Shown here: piece after piece, positions 1 through 12,187 of the stretch
How positions within the stretch are numbered: the stretch's first letter is position 1
How the letters are laid out: each line of letters starts with the position of its first letter
Assembly (NCBI GenBank): GCA_034336665.1
Contig: JAPFBE010000002.1
Coordinates: forward strand, 82,404,905 to 82,468,904
Length of the DNA stretch: 64,000 nucleotides
Source: Luscinia megarhynchos
Lineage: Eukaryota; Chordata; Aves; Passeriformes; Turdidae
Direction: 5' to 3'
Translations under genes and position numbers: made by a program
The notes under the pieces: model-generated
The model's database searches: none
Told to the model about the DNA's origin: nothing
Seen by the model: the letters and a program-made list of their open reading frames with translations, nothing else

Positions 1-891
1 GATTTATTCTTGACTTATAGCTTGTTAAAGTGGAAAAGAATCAAACTTGTGTATGTATGATAGCTAATTATATTTTGTCTGAAATTCTTTTCTGAGCTAT
101 TGTTTTCCTCTCATTTTTCTATTTCTCAGTCTTCCACCTCAGCTTTGGCACTTCTTCCTTATTATTTTACATTGTAAATTGTGGTATTACAGTACAGGTT
201 TGTTGAAACCAGGGTATTGCCTGAGTCACTCATTGAGACTCTATCCCTGACTGAAACTAATCACATCTTTTATCCCAGAAGAGTGAATCTTGAAATTGTT
301 CTTGACACTGTGTTTCATTAGAATGTAATGTAGTGATGCCACTGGGTGGCTCTTTAAGATTCTTTTAGTCATTCTTTGAATTCTTGAGCATACTAAGAGT
401 ATACACAGATTGTAAATAGAAGGTCTGCTAGCCCGTGGTTGTTACTTGATTTTTAATTTGATGTGTCAGACTATAATAAATGCAGAACCAGAATCCATAC
501 TTAAAAAAGCAGGCTATTTTTGCCTTCCTCCTTATTAAATAAAAGACTCCATTTCTCTTGAATATTCTTAAAATAGTAAAATTATATTCCCTGGAAACAT
601 TGTGTTTCATTTATATGGAGTTTATTTCACAAGGTTGGCTTCATTTGAATTGTCTAGATAATACAACACTTATTAAGATTCTGCTGAAATACTTATCTGC
701 TATTTTCCTCCTTTTACAACTTTTTGGTTTTCTGCAAAATCATAATTCAGGTACTAAATTACATGCACAGCATTATGCAAGTAGATCAAATTTCATCTCT
801 TTCTGTTAAAACTACCATGAGAATAATTTTAACCTTGGAATTGATGACTGCTTGCTTATTTTCTTTTTTTCTTCTGTTTTTAACTTAACAG
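1..891 (+). other. 3' end of an intron, no gene seen
   Basis: This is AT-rich intron sequence leading into the first exon of the window. It ends in a good pyrimidine tract (about 851-885) and an AG at 890-891. The short open frames here have no recognisable product and I see no repeat family. Confidence 0.8.
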
Positions 892-992
892 GTGCATTGG
901 ATGTAGAAGAAAGGAATCGCCAAATGAAAATGAGCAAGTACAAACAGGTAGCAGGATCAGATTCCAGGCTGGAACAAGATTATCATTCTAAG
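892..992 (+). CDS. RIMS2: RIMS2 exon (linker segment, 'EERNRQMK...YHSK')
   Basis: This 101-nt exon has two bases completing a codon (xGT, Gly if the upstream exon ends in G) and then 33 codons reading ALDVEERNRQMKMSKYKQ, followed by VAGSDSRLEQDYHSK. That is the conserved basic/charged stretch of the RIM linker between C2A and C2B. The acceptor is AG at 890-891 after a long T-rich tract. The reading frame continues past the exon to a stop in the intron, so the exon end was set by two facts: family homology stops after HSK, and the next exon starts in frame with YR. That places the donor at 993, where the bases are GC rather than GT. The segment is predicted helical and charged from its composition. 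It enters in phase 1 and exits in phase 0. Confidence 0.93.
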
Positions 993-998
993 GCAAGG
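993..998 (+). other. Non-canonical GC splice donor (AAG|GCAAGG)
   Basis: The last exon codon is AAG and the intron begins GCAAGG. GC donors are a known minor class of U2 introns and typically keep an otherwise strong consensus around the C, as here (AAG before, AAG after). The nearest GT, at 1001-1002, would add eight bases and shift the frame, so it is a poor alternative. The matching acceptor is the AG at 19075-19076. Confidence 0.8.
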
Positions 999-3900
999 GA
1001 GTTTTGTTTTGAAAAGCAACAAAATATGCTAAAATTAAATATCCAACATCCTATTAGAAAGTAATAGATGAGTGCCAGGTTGTTTCTTCAGTAAAAGTTT
1101 CTTGTGTGTCTGTAATAAAACTTTGGAATTGCACAGCAAGACTCTTAACACACAGTTTTCTTGATTATTAAAATTTCAGATGTATAAGTTAAATCAAATG
1201 AAAGAAGCAGTTTAATTGGCTTTCAGAATGGACAGTAGTGCCAAGATTTAAAAACTCAAAGAGATGGAAAAAAAGATGTTAATTGAGTGATGGATGGCAT
1301 GAGAGCTATTGAAACTTGTTCATGGCTTTCATATAATTGAACAGAGAGTTGTCTTGATCTACTGAAAACTGGAAGATGCAGTGTTACTTAGTTTAATAGT
1401 GGCTATTTAGCACTTAGAAAAGTGTTTTATATACCAGCAAAAGCTTTCACCCCAGCTGTGGCAGATCACCAAGATCTGAATATCTATGTAGTGTATGTTA
1501 AATATACTACCCAAAATTTCCTGCTATCTGGAACAGGGTCATGTCATATAGAGTGTGTTAATTAAAATATAATCAAGATATTTTCAATTTAAATTCTATT
1601 ATACAAAAATAACTTAGTGTCCTCTAAAAGACTTCATTAATTGAGGTCACATTTTAAGTGGAAAACATGAGACTTCTGACCTATAAAATCTGGCTGAGGA
1701 AAAGATACCTGATTTAGGCTTTTATTTGCAGGATCTTTTTCCTTGCTCCCAGGATTGGCAAAGCTACTGTAAAATGAGGCATTTAGTATTTGAATGCAAA
1801 TAAAACATCAAATTTATTCATTATTAATTATTATAATTAATTGCAGATAATGTAGACTAATACACTTCATATAATTGCTTTCTAGAATATACATTTCAGT
1901 GTGGGAAAATAGAAGTGCTTTAGAAAAGTCAGTTTCCAAATGGAAAGCCCTGTTAATGAAAACAGAATTGACAAAACCAAGACTGTGAAAATGGCTTAAG
2001 ATGCTTTAAAACTCTGTAGTTGTGCTGCATGGTTATTTGGGTATTTTGCAAATGTAGTTTTAACTGCACAAGGCATAGGAATGTTTATTAACATGTAAAA
2101 GGGATGTGGCTGCTGTCATGTTAAGCTGTTTCTTTTATTTTGATGCTTATGGCAAAGTTACCTTTGAGAGATGAGCTTAATACTGTGAGTGGACCTTATA
2201 GTAAGTGTTGTGATTGTATGTACCACAAAAATATGACTTTATGTATTGTATGTATAACCAGACTTAATCTGCTGATTTTCCTGCTCCCTCAATGCTTAAC
2301 TGGAATTTGAGTCAGAAGTAGGACTGGTGCAGATTAAATTGGTTCTCATGTAAAGGAGTTAGATAGAACATGACTACCTAAGGAAGTATTCACTACCCTT
2401 GTTTTTCCATTTCACCTACACCATATTATTGGGCCTCACTCTACATCGTTTATATTTTTAATTAAAATTTCACCTTCAGTATTATTGGTATGTATTAAAG
2501 AGGAAAATTATAAATGTAATTATTTCATGAATATGGTGGTTTATTTATTGCACACATCAAACAATGTCTCCAGAAATAAACAGTTAATTTGCTCTTCTGT
2601 TTAAGTGTAGTTTCAGTACTTGAAAATGAGTTATTTATTCTATCAAAGAACCTGTGGAGCTAGACACTGAATATTCACGTATAGGTAGTAATTCAACATG
2701 CATTCTTAAAATTGTGTAGTTTCAAAGCCACGTGAGAACCATAACTCTCATAAGCCATATGAGAGATTTGTCTTCACTTTTTTACTACCATTGCTTCAAT
2801 TCCCCTTAATTAAATTCCTATACTGTCTAGAGACAAAGCGAGTAAGTGCAATTTATCTACCTGGTTTCTACAAAAGCTCTTTTGGAATCATGAACTGAAA
2901 CACGTATGTCGAATGCTGACTGGAATGTTCTGTACATTATACAGTGACTTTGATGTTTTTAGACTTCTCAGCTGGCACAGGCAGGCACTTATGAGTGTCA
3001 TGCCTAAGAAAGATGTCATTAAGCCACATTCAGGAACGCCAGCATATAAAATTTTCTTTTACATTTTCTGTTCTATTTCTTTCTTTAAATAGAAGTTAAC
3101 AGGTCAACAGCATCTTTGTGTTCCTCTTGATTACGTTTAAGTTCAGAAAAAATATCTAATCTCTTTCCTTGCTGAGAAGGCAAAAGCTATAAAAGTAGAA
3201 GTTCTATTAAGTATTGAAATATTAAAATAGACATATATTATATCCCTCTAGCTTTATTCTACCTCTGGAAGTCAGTACTAGAGGCATTAGAGGAAGGTTC
3301 ATTCCCTTCTGTGGTGCTTAGTCATACATTAAGAAGTTTGTGGGAAAAGTTCAATTCCAGACCTGTGTTCTTAGAAGCTGCTGAAATATATGAAATTAAT
3401 TCTCCCATATATTTTTTCCTCATGATTGATAAAGACTGTATTTCTATTATTCTTATACATGCCTCATTATTTTTTGAACAATAATTATTCTGCTTCCATA
3501 ATATTTTGTATACATTAGTTTAGCAGAGTGCAAAAGACTTATTTCCATAAATAACTTCCTTCAGAAGCTGCTGAACTCTGGTTTCAGGACAGACATATGG
3601 AAAGCAAGTGATAAATTAACTTTCATATAAATATTTACAGCTAAGCAGATGAGAGGAAAACATTGTAGGCACTAAGGATTAGGTGAATTAATTTCTGGAA
3701 CAACTGTTTATTTCTGCTTATTGGGTACTACTAAACTTGTGCTAAATAGGCTATGTAAAAAAGTCTGAATTGCAGTGCTGGTAGATGCTGACATACTGGA
3801 AAACCTGAATTATGGAAATAAAGAAAAAATGTTCAGTAGCACAAGAGTGTTCCACCAGAGGCAAAATTAGTCGTTTACCATACTGTGCCTCTGCAACGCC

Positions 3901-6900
3901 AGCCTGATTTGTGTAATTTCCCTCAAGAATCTTTCTGTGACTAGTTTGTTGTTTTGCATAAGAGCGAAGCTTCCCAGTTCTAAATTGTTCAGCAAGATGT
4001 ACAGTGAAGAGGGAAGGGCCAAGATGGGAGCTGAGTCAGTCACATGCTGGACTCACATAGTTCATATTTTGTAGAGCTGGCCTTTGGAGTCACTTCCCAA
4101 ACTACCTCATCAAACCTCTCTGAACCTTTCTGCCTTGCTTCCTGCTCCGTGCTCCCACCATTCTGGCAAACAGATTGGTAGTGCTATGTTTGGGGAGCAG
4201 CATCTTCTCCCTGCCCATTCCCACCACTGCTCAGATTCAGGAATTCTTGCTGACAAATTAAGGGGGAAGGGTGTGAGAAATCCTCTTATTCCTCTCTCTC
4301 TGCCCCGTGCCTAGAACATGCACAGTGGATCAGCTGAGGAGAGTTAAAAAGCTTTGTTGTTACTCAGTAAAAAAGGGAGAAGATACTTCTGGGATATAGA
4401 ACCCTAGAAGTGTTTGCAATCAGTGTGAAATCAGAATCAAGAGAGAATTCCACTAATACAGGCTAATATTAGCCACTACAGAGAAGTCTGATCACTGATA
4501 TCAAACTAAAGAGAGCTGGATTTATGTAGGAGTTGCAACAGTGAAAAACTATGGCTTTCTTTAGGAACAAAGGTAAAACAGAGACTGACAACTAGCTGAC
4601 ACACATTTAAACCTCTAAGTATCTTGAGACTTGTTTTATTTGATTTATTAGGAAAAAATAATGACCTACAAAAAGGAAGAGAAATCCAGTTACATAACAT
4701 AGCAATTAGTAATAGTCAGTAATGTAGTAATTAGTGATAGAGTATGCTAGAGCAACAAGGAATAAAGTTAGGATAAAAGAGGTAAAAGAGCAGATAAATT
4801 TTTTTTTATTTTTTTTTTTGCTGAACAAGCTTATTTAGCCAAATGTAGAAATAGTACATCAAATGCAGAATAGTACAGCACATCAAAGAGGATTTCCTGA
4901 CTGCCCCTTTAAGGATTCATATTGATGATAAGGCTGAAACCTTCTGCATCATCAGATGTATGTAAAGCTGCACTTCCTGATAATCAATAGCCACAATACA
5001 AGTGTTAGATAAAAGCATAATTCTCTGTGTTTGGTGTAGGAGAATAGTACTATAAGGCATGCTAGCATGCTACTTTGTGATCTTCTAGCCTGATAACAAG
5101 ACCAAGACAAATTAAACTGTGGAAAAGAAGAATCAATCTTGTGTTTAGCTTGAGTAGTGTAGATGCAGCTGAAATGCTCTTGGAGCATGCAGACACAGAA
5201 CAGCTGCAGTTCTTCACAATGAGACACTTTGATTCAGCAATGAATCAAGTACAGCCTTATGGGATTTCTGTGTGAGAGAGCGTGAAAAAGGTAAGATCTG
5301 GAGGTGGAAGAGGCTGAATTTGAATGCCTCAGAAGCAGATTTTAATTGTAAGGTCTTGTAAAGTGCAAATGTGCTGCTAAGAGCTGCCTTCTCCCTCTGC
5401 AGGAAGTAATTGTGCCATGGGTTCAGCTACATGTGGAATCCTTTGACCTTTGCTTGATTGAAAGATTTAATTTAATGGTGTTTTGGGAATCTCTGTGTCT
5501 CCTTAAAAATCAAAGCAGAGCAGTACACAGAGCTTTGAGCAAAGAGTGCTAGCAGAAGCACTTGCCACCTTTCTTCTTGAAAAGAAGCTCTTGTCACCTT
5601 TCTTCACCTTTCTTCTTCCTTGTGGAGAAGGTGGTTAAACAAACATCCGGCTAAAGGGATGTTGGGAACTTTGATATTTTGCTGCATGTAAGCTGTATTT
5701 GATTTCTATTGATTTTATATTGACAACTGGTTTAGAGTTCTTGGAGGATCATGAGTTGCCAAGTAGTAATTTGATAATTTATAATAATTATGAATATACC
5801 TCTTTGATCTGTAATTGTTTGTTACAACTGATGCTGTTAAGGATGTAATTAGAAATGTTCAAAAAGCTAAATGCAAAATTTAGATATTCATATGCCCTCA
5901 AAACAGTTCATAAATTGTTTTGTATATATTTATTTTTAACATGCAAGTTTAAATTTTAAAATGTTAAATATCTGGATAAAATTTGGAGAAAGAAAATAAT
6001 TCAAATGGGTTTGTGCTGGAGAATAATTAAGAAAGCAAAGACTAACACAGAAAAGACACACACAAATATTCAGTGCAATAAATTTCTGTAGGATGCCCAT
6101 ACAGCTAAGGGCCTAACCAGTAGAATTTGATAGGTTTACAAATGGAAATAGCACTGTGTAGGTCCCTGCATCTTCACATTCCCCACCTCCACACCAATAA
6201 GCTCTTATCTTTGGGAAAAAAACCCAAACATCTGCCAGACAAACTAAGTGTTTTCTAGATGAGGAAACATTTTACTTCTTGCCTGTCCCATGGTTTTTGT
6301 GTTTTCCTATGAACTGATAACTATTGTACTGTATTTTGGGCCAGAAACTTGGTAGTTCAAGCAGCTGGTCTGGAAGGACAGGTCCTGTCACTGCCAACAG
6401 GCTGTGAGTGCTCAGGTCATCTAATCAATCACTTGTGTATGTGTGTGATATGTTAGGAATTTTGCTGGTCAGTGACAGAGAGTTTTTCTGGCCCATAGTG
6501 CTGTTAGCCTTTATATTTTCAATCAAGTATTTCACTGTATTTTTAACATATTTTTTTAAGAAATTGCTGAAATGGAAGTTCTGGTTCCTATAAGTACAGG
6601 ATTTAAAGCTCATTTATAAGACCTAAAAATATAATCTAGATTAAATAAATTCAGAATTCTAGAAACGAACTCTATATCCATGGTAATATAGAAAAGACCT
6701 CTTCTTTACTTTCTATTTTTATCAAACTGTATTTTGCTGATGTATTAAAATTAATTTAGTGACTTTGAATATAGATATGGGTTACTGTGATTTCTAGCAT
6801 TTTCTTCTTCAGTAAAAGATGTGCAAACTCTTAGAAATGATTTCTGCTGCTGTCATTTTTATTGTTCATTAAATTCAAGAACTCTTTTATTTTGGCTTTG

Positions 6901-8311
6901 ATAATTTTGTAATTTTTTTTAAATCTTGAGTATCCATGCCTCTATCAGAAATTTAGAGTATTTTTAAATGTAATACTGTCGTTAACAAAAATACTGCATT
7001 CACATATGATGATTGTGGCTAAAATTTAAGCAACTGAAAAGAGACTGATGTTGGCTGTCTTTAGCTGTTGACAGGTACTTTCTGTTGTCACACATTTTCT
7101 TAGATTTTGTGTAAGCTATTGGTAATCTTGCTTAGAAAAAAGAGATTAAATACATTACAGAATGTAATTAAAGTACCTTATAATTTTAAAATGACTGTCA
7201 AAAAGGAAAAAATGACCCCAAAAGTAAAAAACTAAAACCAGCATTGTATTTTGCCTCTGAAATTTCATTAGTTATAGGAGTCTACTAGGGAAAAAAAGGC
7301 TTTTCCATTGAAGATAATTTGGTTTCAATTAAAAAAGCATAAATTCTAAGTGTAACACAGTCTTGTGTTTTATAACAATGAGTTAAATGTTCTTTTGAAA
7401 AAAGCAAGTATTTGCAAGAAAAAAATTGTTTTAGCAAGCACATATATGTCTAATATGCAGCAAAATTTATATCAAAAGCTTTCTGTGAAAGCCAGGTTCC
7501 ATTAAGCATTGTAACCATTCCATTAATAATCACAGTTTAAACTCACCTGGGTGATGTTTTGATCAACTTCCAGGCAGAGCAATCACTGCAATTTATCTTA
7601 AATGCTTTTATCTGTTTTATAATAGAATTTTATAATAGAGAATTTGAATTTTATAATATTTTCCTTTCAGCACAGCTTTGTATAGACAAATGAATTGCTA
7701 AACTGTTAGTCTTTTGGTTCAGATTGGCTGTCTTTTCATAGTAAAACCAATTATTTCTGCATACAGTTTTTATCTGAATTTAAGCTGTAAACTTCCAAGA
7801 TGCTATTGAACTAAGTGGCTATTAGTGTGCAAAATGCTGTGACTATGCTTGAATTAATTATTTAAGTTGTTCTAAAACTGATGTTATGCTGATAATAAGT
7901 GAGAAAATCTACAGAAAAAAAAAAGGAAAAAATTAACTGGGAAATATGTACTAAATATCTGGGTGCCAAGGTGTGACATTCAAAAATAGAGAATATATGA
8001 AGGGAATTGAATTGCTGCAACAATCAGGGAACTCTAAGAAATGAGAATAATAATCTGTGATAATATGTATCACCAGTTTGTGCTACACTTAATTTTGTGC
8101 CATGCAAATATGTACAAAAAAGTAATTATTCACATTAAAATACAAGTCTGGAGCAATGGCTGCATGATGGAAACAGGTTTGCTAGACCAACTTGCTAGAC
8201 TACTGACCTTGAAAAATTGAAGAAAGTGTGGCACACACTTGGAAAGGACAGACCTGAAATCTTAGTGGAGAGCTGGCATGAAGCCTGCTTAAATGTGTAG
8301 GATTCAAAATG

Positions 8312-8665
8312 AATCACAGAATCATAGAATTGAGTTGGAAGGGCCTTAAGGACCTCAAAGATCATCTGTTTCCAATCCCCCTGCTCTGGGCAGGGACACC
8401 TTCCACTAGCCCAGGCTGCTCAAGCTCCATCCAGCCGTGTCTTGATCACTCCCGTGGATGGGGCATCCACAGCTTCTCTGGGCAACCTGCTCCAGTGCCT
8501 CAGCACTCCCACAGTAAAGAATTTATTCCTAACAGCTCATCTATTCTTTCAGTTTAAAGCCATTTCCCCTCATTCTATCACTACAGGCTCCTTCTCTGGC
8601 TTTTTTTACTGAGGCTTCTCTAAGGTCTCCCTGGAGCCTTCTCTTCTGCAAGCTGAAGAAGCAGG
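8312..8665 (-). mobile_element. CR1 LINE fragment (3' end, inverted)
   Basis: The left edge reads atcacagaatcatagaat, then gttggaagg and cttaaggacctc. This is the reverse complement of the typical avian CR1 3' end. It continues through familiar CR1 3' sequence (gggacaccttccactagccc, ggcaacctgctccagtgcct, aaggtctccctggagccttc) to about 8665. The element is therefore on the minus strand, 5'-truncated and without its reverse transcriptase. The 82-residue open frame at 8309-8557 lies inside it and is not a gene. Confidence 0.92.
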
Positions 8666-11600
8666 ACCTTTGTCTGCTTCACAGAGGGTGGCTCAGAAGG
8701 GACAGCACTGTCAGATTTGGAGGCAGGAATGCTGGCTGTCCCCTCACCTCACAGCCCTCCTGCCCAGCCCAGCTCCTGGAGAGCTGCTTCCTGTGGTTTA
8801 GCTGAGCACACCTTAGAGTGAGGATTTGCCCAGTGTTTACTGTTGTCTTCTATTATTCTGGCTATAATAATGTTTTAGTGATGTGGATGTTTTCTTCACA
8901 TCTGGGAGTGCTCCACTTTATTAAATAGATTGATTTTCTTTGATAGCAGCTCCAAATCATCAATTATCAATGAAAATTTAGCCAGTTATCAACTTTTTTT
9001 TCCAAACAATAGTTTTTGTGGTTTTGAGGAATTTTTGACAGCTGTTACACAGGAAAGAATTCTGTTTGTCTATCAGATTTATCAATGCCTTCAGCAACAC
9101 TCACAGTGAGGATGTTCCTAAGACATAAAATTACCTCTGTGTCCTTTCTAACCTGTGGTATTTTTCACTGTTGTTTCTGGGAACTAAAGGCTTTGTTTAC
9201 AAGAAAGTATTGTTTACTGCTAGGAAGCAGAATTTTTTATTTAGTAATTTATCAGGAATATTATTTTCCTTCTGCAGATGGAAATCATTGTTTGTTAGCA
9301 GACATTTCAGTGACAATGTAGAGTCGGTGAATAATAGCAGGAAATAACACAATTTTGTCTGAGATTCTGCTTGTTCTATCATAGTAAAATTATTTTGATG
9401 TATATTTTTTCTTCAAACTGTGCAAAATCCTTGAATAATGTTATATTTGTTGCATCATATAAACAATCTTAAATACGTTAATTTCAGAGAACCAGGGTGC
9501 ATAATTCTGTTTCTGCTCTCTCTTGAGTGACAAATGCCATCACGTAAAAAAAAAAAATTCTGGTGATTTACATAGTTCTGCAGTTTAATCCAAAGCTCCT
9601 AGCTAATTAATAATATCTGAATTTAAATTAGCATATGATTTTCTATTTAAAAATTCAAACCACTGTGACATATTGTTCTGTAAGTAAGGGACAATAACTT
9701 GAATTCATTTCTGGCTAATCGGTTGACTCTCAGTTTCAAGAATTGCAAAGAAGCAGATTGAGTGATATTTAGGAGGCTGTTTAAAATGTTTCCCTTCCCT
9801 AATCTAAGCTAGTTTTTAGTTACATAAATTTGGGAAATATTATGCTAATGCTATGCTGAGGAAACATTTCTAAAATGAAAATAGCTTCAAGATCTGAAGT
9901 TTTTCTAAGAATTCCTTGACATTAAAGATCTTCAAAAATATTTACAGAAGTTTTGATCTCAGGATAGTTCCACTCTAAGTACCTGTATCTCAAAATGAAC
10001 TAAATTCCTCATGCACTTTCAACTGATATTTTTCAGTTGTTTATTTTCTGCAAATGTTACATATTATTGCCCTACTGTTTAAGTGGTTTCTGTGGTGAAG
10101 ATGAAATTGTAAATAATATTAACAGATGTTGCATGTTTTCAGTAAAAGTGAGCTCAGATTAACCTTACAAGCAAGCAAAGGTAAATCAGAGTATTTAAAA
10201 TGAGATATGGGAGACATAAGTAGTAAATGTTTTCTAATTACTCCCTCAAGGACAATGACTGAGAAGAAAGGAGAGTTCAGTTTTTCTGCTCTGTAGGAGC
10301 AGCTTGCTTGCTCAGGATCTCCCTACAGCCTTTTTTTGGCTAGTTGCAATAAAACAAGAGTAAAGCTCCTGAGAAAATATGTTTTAGGGAAAATAATGCT
10401 TTCTAAGCAGTTTACCCTGTTTATGGATTGATAAGGAAATGATGGTATCTATATCTTGCAGATTTGTTTCTCCTTTAGCTTGACATGAATCAGCAGAAAA
10501 TTTTCAGAAAAATTAAGAGCTGAGCTTGTATTTTCTTATTGTGCAGGGATTTTCCAAGATGTATCCTAATAATCAGTGATAACAAAAGATTAAGAAAAAA
10601 GATTATGTGATGTCCCCTCAAATCACAGTTGATTTTGCAGGCTATCCTCTGATATCTATGGATTTAAGGACTTGGAAAGTGGAATCATAAATGTATAAAG
10701 ATTTTTATATCCTGTTCTTGAACAATTGTGGCCTTAGGCACTTCTGCTTACAGGAATAAGCGTTCACCAGATGGCCATGTGGCAATCCAGCTGTTCTCTT
10801 CAGCCTGAATTCTTTTGAAGGTGCTTGTCCTGGGACAAATTTGGTGAAAGGCATATTAAATGTTACATAATGAAGGCAGGATTAAGGGGAAAGTTCATAT
10901 TTCTGTTCTTAAGCCAGGTATGCTGAAATACTTGGGTTGAAATAAAGAGTAATGAAACATAAATTCTGTGAGAAGAAAAGATGGTTGCCTTGCCGTCTTT
11001 TTATTTTGTTTGTATTTGTTTTCATGAGACCAAAGGACTGAAAACAAATTATGGAAATGAAAGGTTAATGTATAAAAAATGCATAAACTGCATATTATTT
11101 GATTTTCTAGCTTGCATTTGTGAAGTAACATCTCAAAGAGGCCCAAATTAGGTGAAACAATCACAGAAAAAAGTTCTTTTTAAAGCAGAAATTCTGCCTT
11201 CTTACTCTCTTTAAAAAATAAGCTGTTGACTGGATGCCAGGACTATATGAAGTTCAAAAGATTTTGAGTGCAGTTGTGGCAGAAATGGCATGTGAACCAC
11301 TTGAGGAATGGAAACAAATACAGGAAGCATGCTTTGATTCAGTTTATCCAATGTGAGTAGGATGTACTAGAGCTAGAAGACCAATGGGGTCAGAAAAAGC
11401 AGAGTTATCATTCACTCTGAACAAGTGTAAGCTCACCAGGCTGTCCTACAAACATGCTCAAGTTCGCCAAGAGATAAAGTACTGGAGATACTGTTAAATG
11501 TAGTTGCACAGCAAATTGGGAAATCCCTGGATACCTGTGTCTGCCCTGGCTTGAACAGCCCAGACTTTTTACAGTGAGCTGTGTCTCTGATGCATCTTCA

Positions 11601-12156
11601 GGAGACCTGTCATGGTGCTGTGGATTGCCCAAGGATTGCTGGTGTCTATTTTAAATTAATTTTCTTCCTTCTGTGTAAGACAGAATAGTTAATGTGTGGC
11701 AGTCAAAAAGATCCTGGGGAGTGTGAGAGGATGTACATTAGAGTTCATTACTTGCCATCACATAGCCAGACTGTGGACCCGTTTCTCTAAAGTGAAACTT
11801 GGTGACTGACCTTGCTCTGTTTTAAATAGCAGTTAAAATTCTCATGGAGATCAGCAGCGTGAAAGGGAAATTGGATAGTAAATATTTCAAATAAATAATT
11901 GGAAGAGGTTTGTTTTATTTTCCATTTTGGATACTTTCCTGAAATCTTTTCACGTCAGAAAAAGCAGACTGATTGTTGGATATCCTTCTACCCTTAATCA
12001 TGATGGCAAGGTTCTTCTTTTGAAGCTCTTATTTATTCACCTTCATATTGTGTAGACTCATATTTCTTCAGGATCTTGGCTTTTTTTCAAAACCTGTTTT
12101 CAAAACCTGGGAATAGTCTGTTGGTTAGAGAAATGCATTCTGTGGTTTACTTATGA

Positions 12157-12187
12157 CTTGTTACAAGGCATCAGCTCTTGTAACAAG
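12157..12187. repeat. Perfect 11-bp inverted repeat with 9-nt loop
   Basis: CTTGTTACAAG at 12157-12167 is exactly complementary to CTTGTAACAAG at 12177-12187. Each arm is itself nearly palindromic. It could form a short hairpin in DNA or pre-mRNA, but nothing around it suggests a function. Confidence 0.6.
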
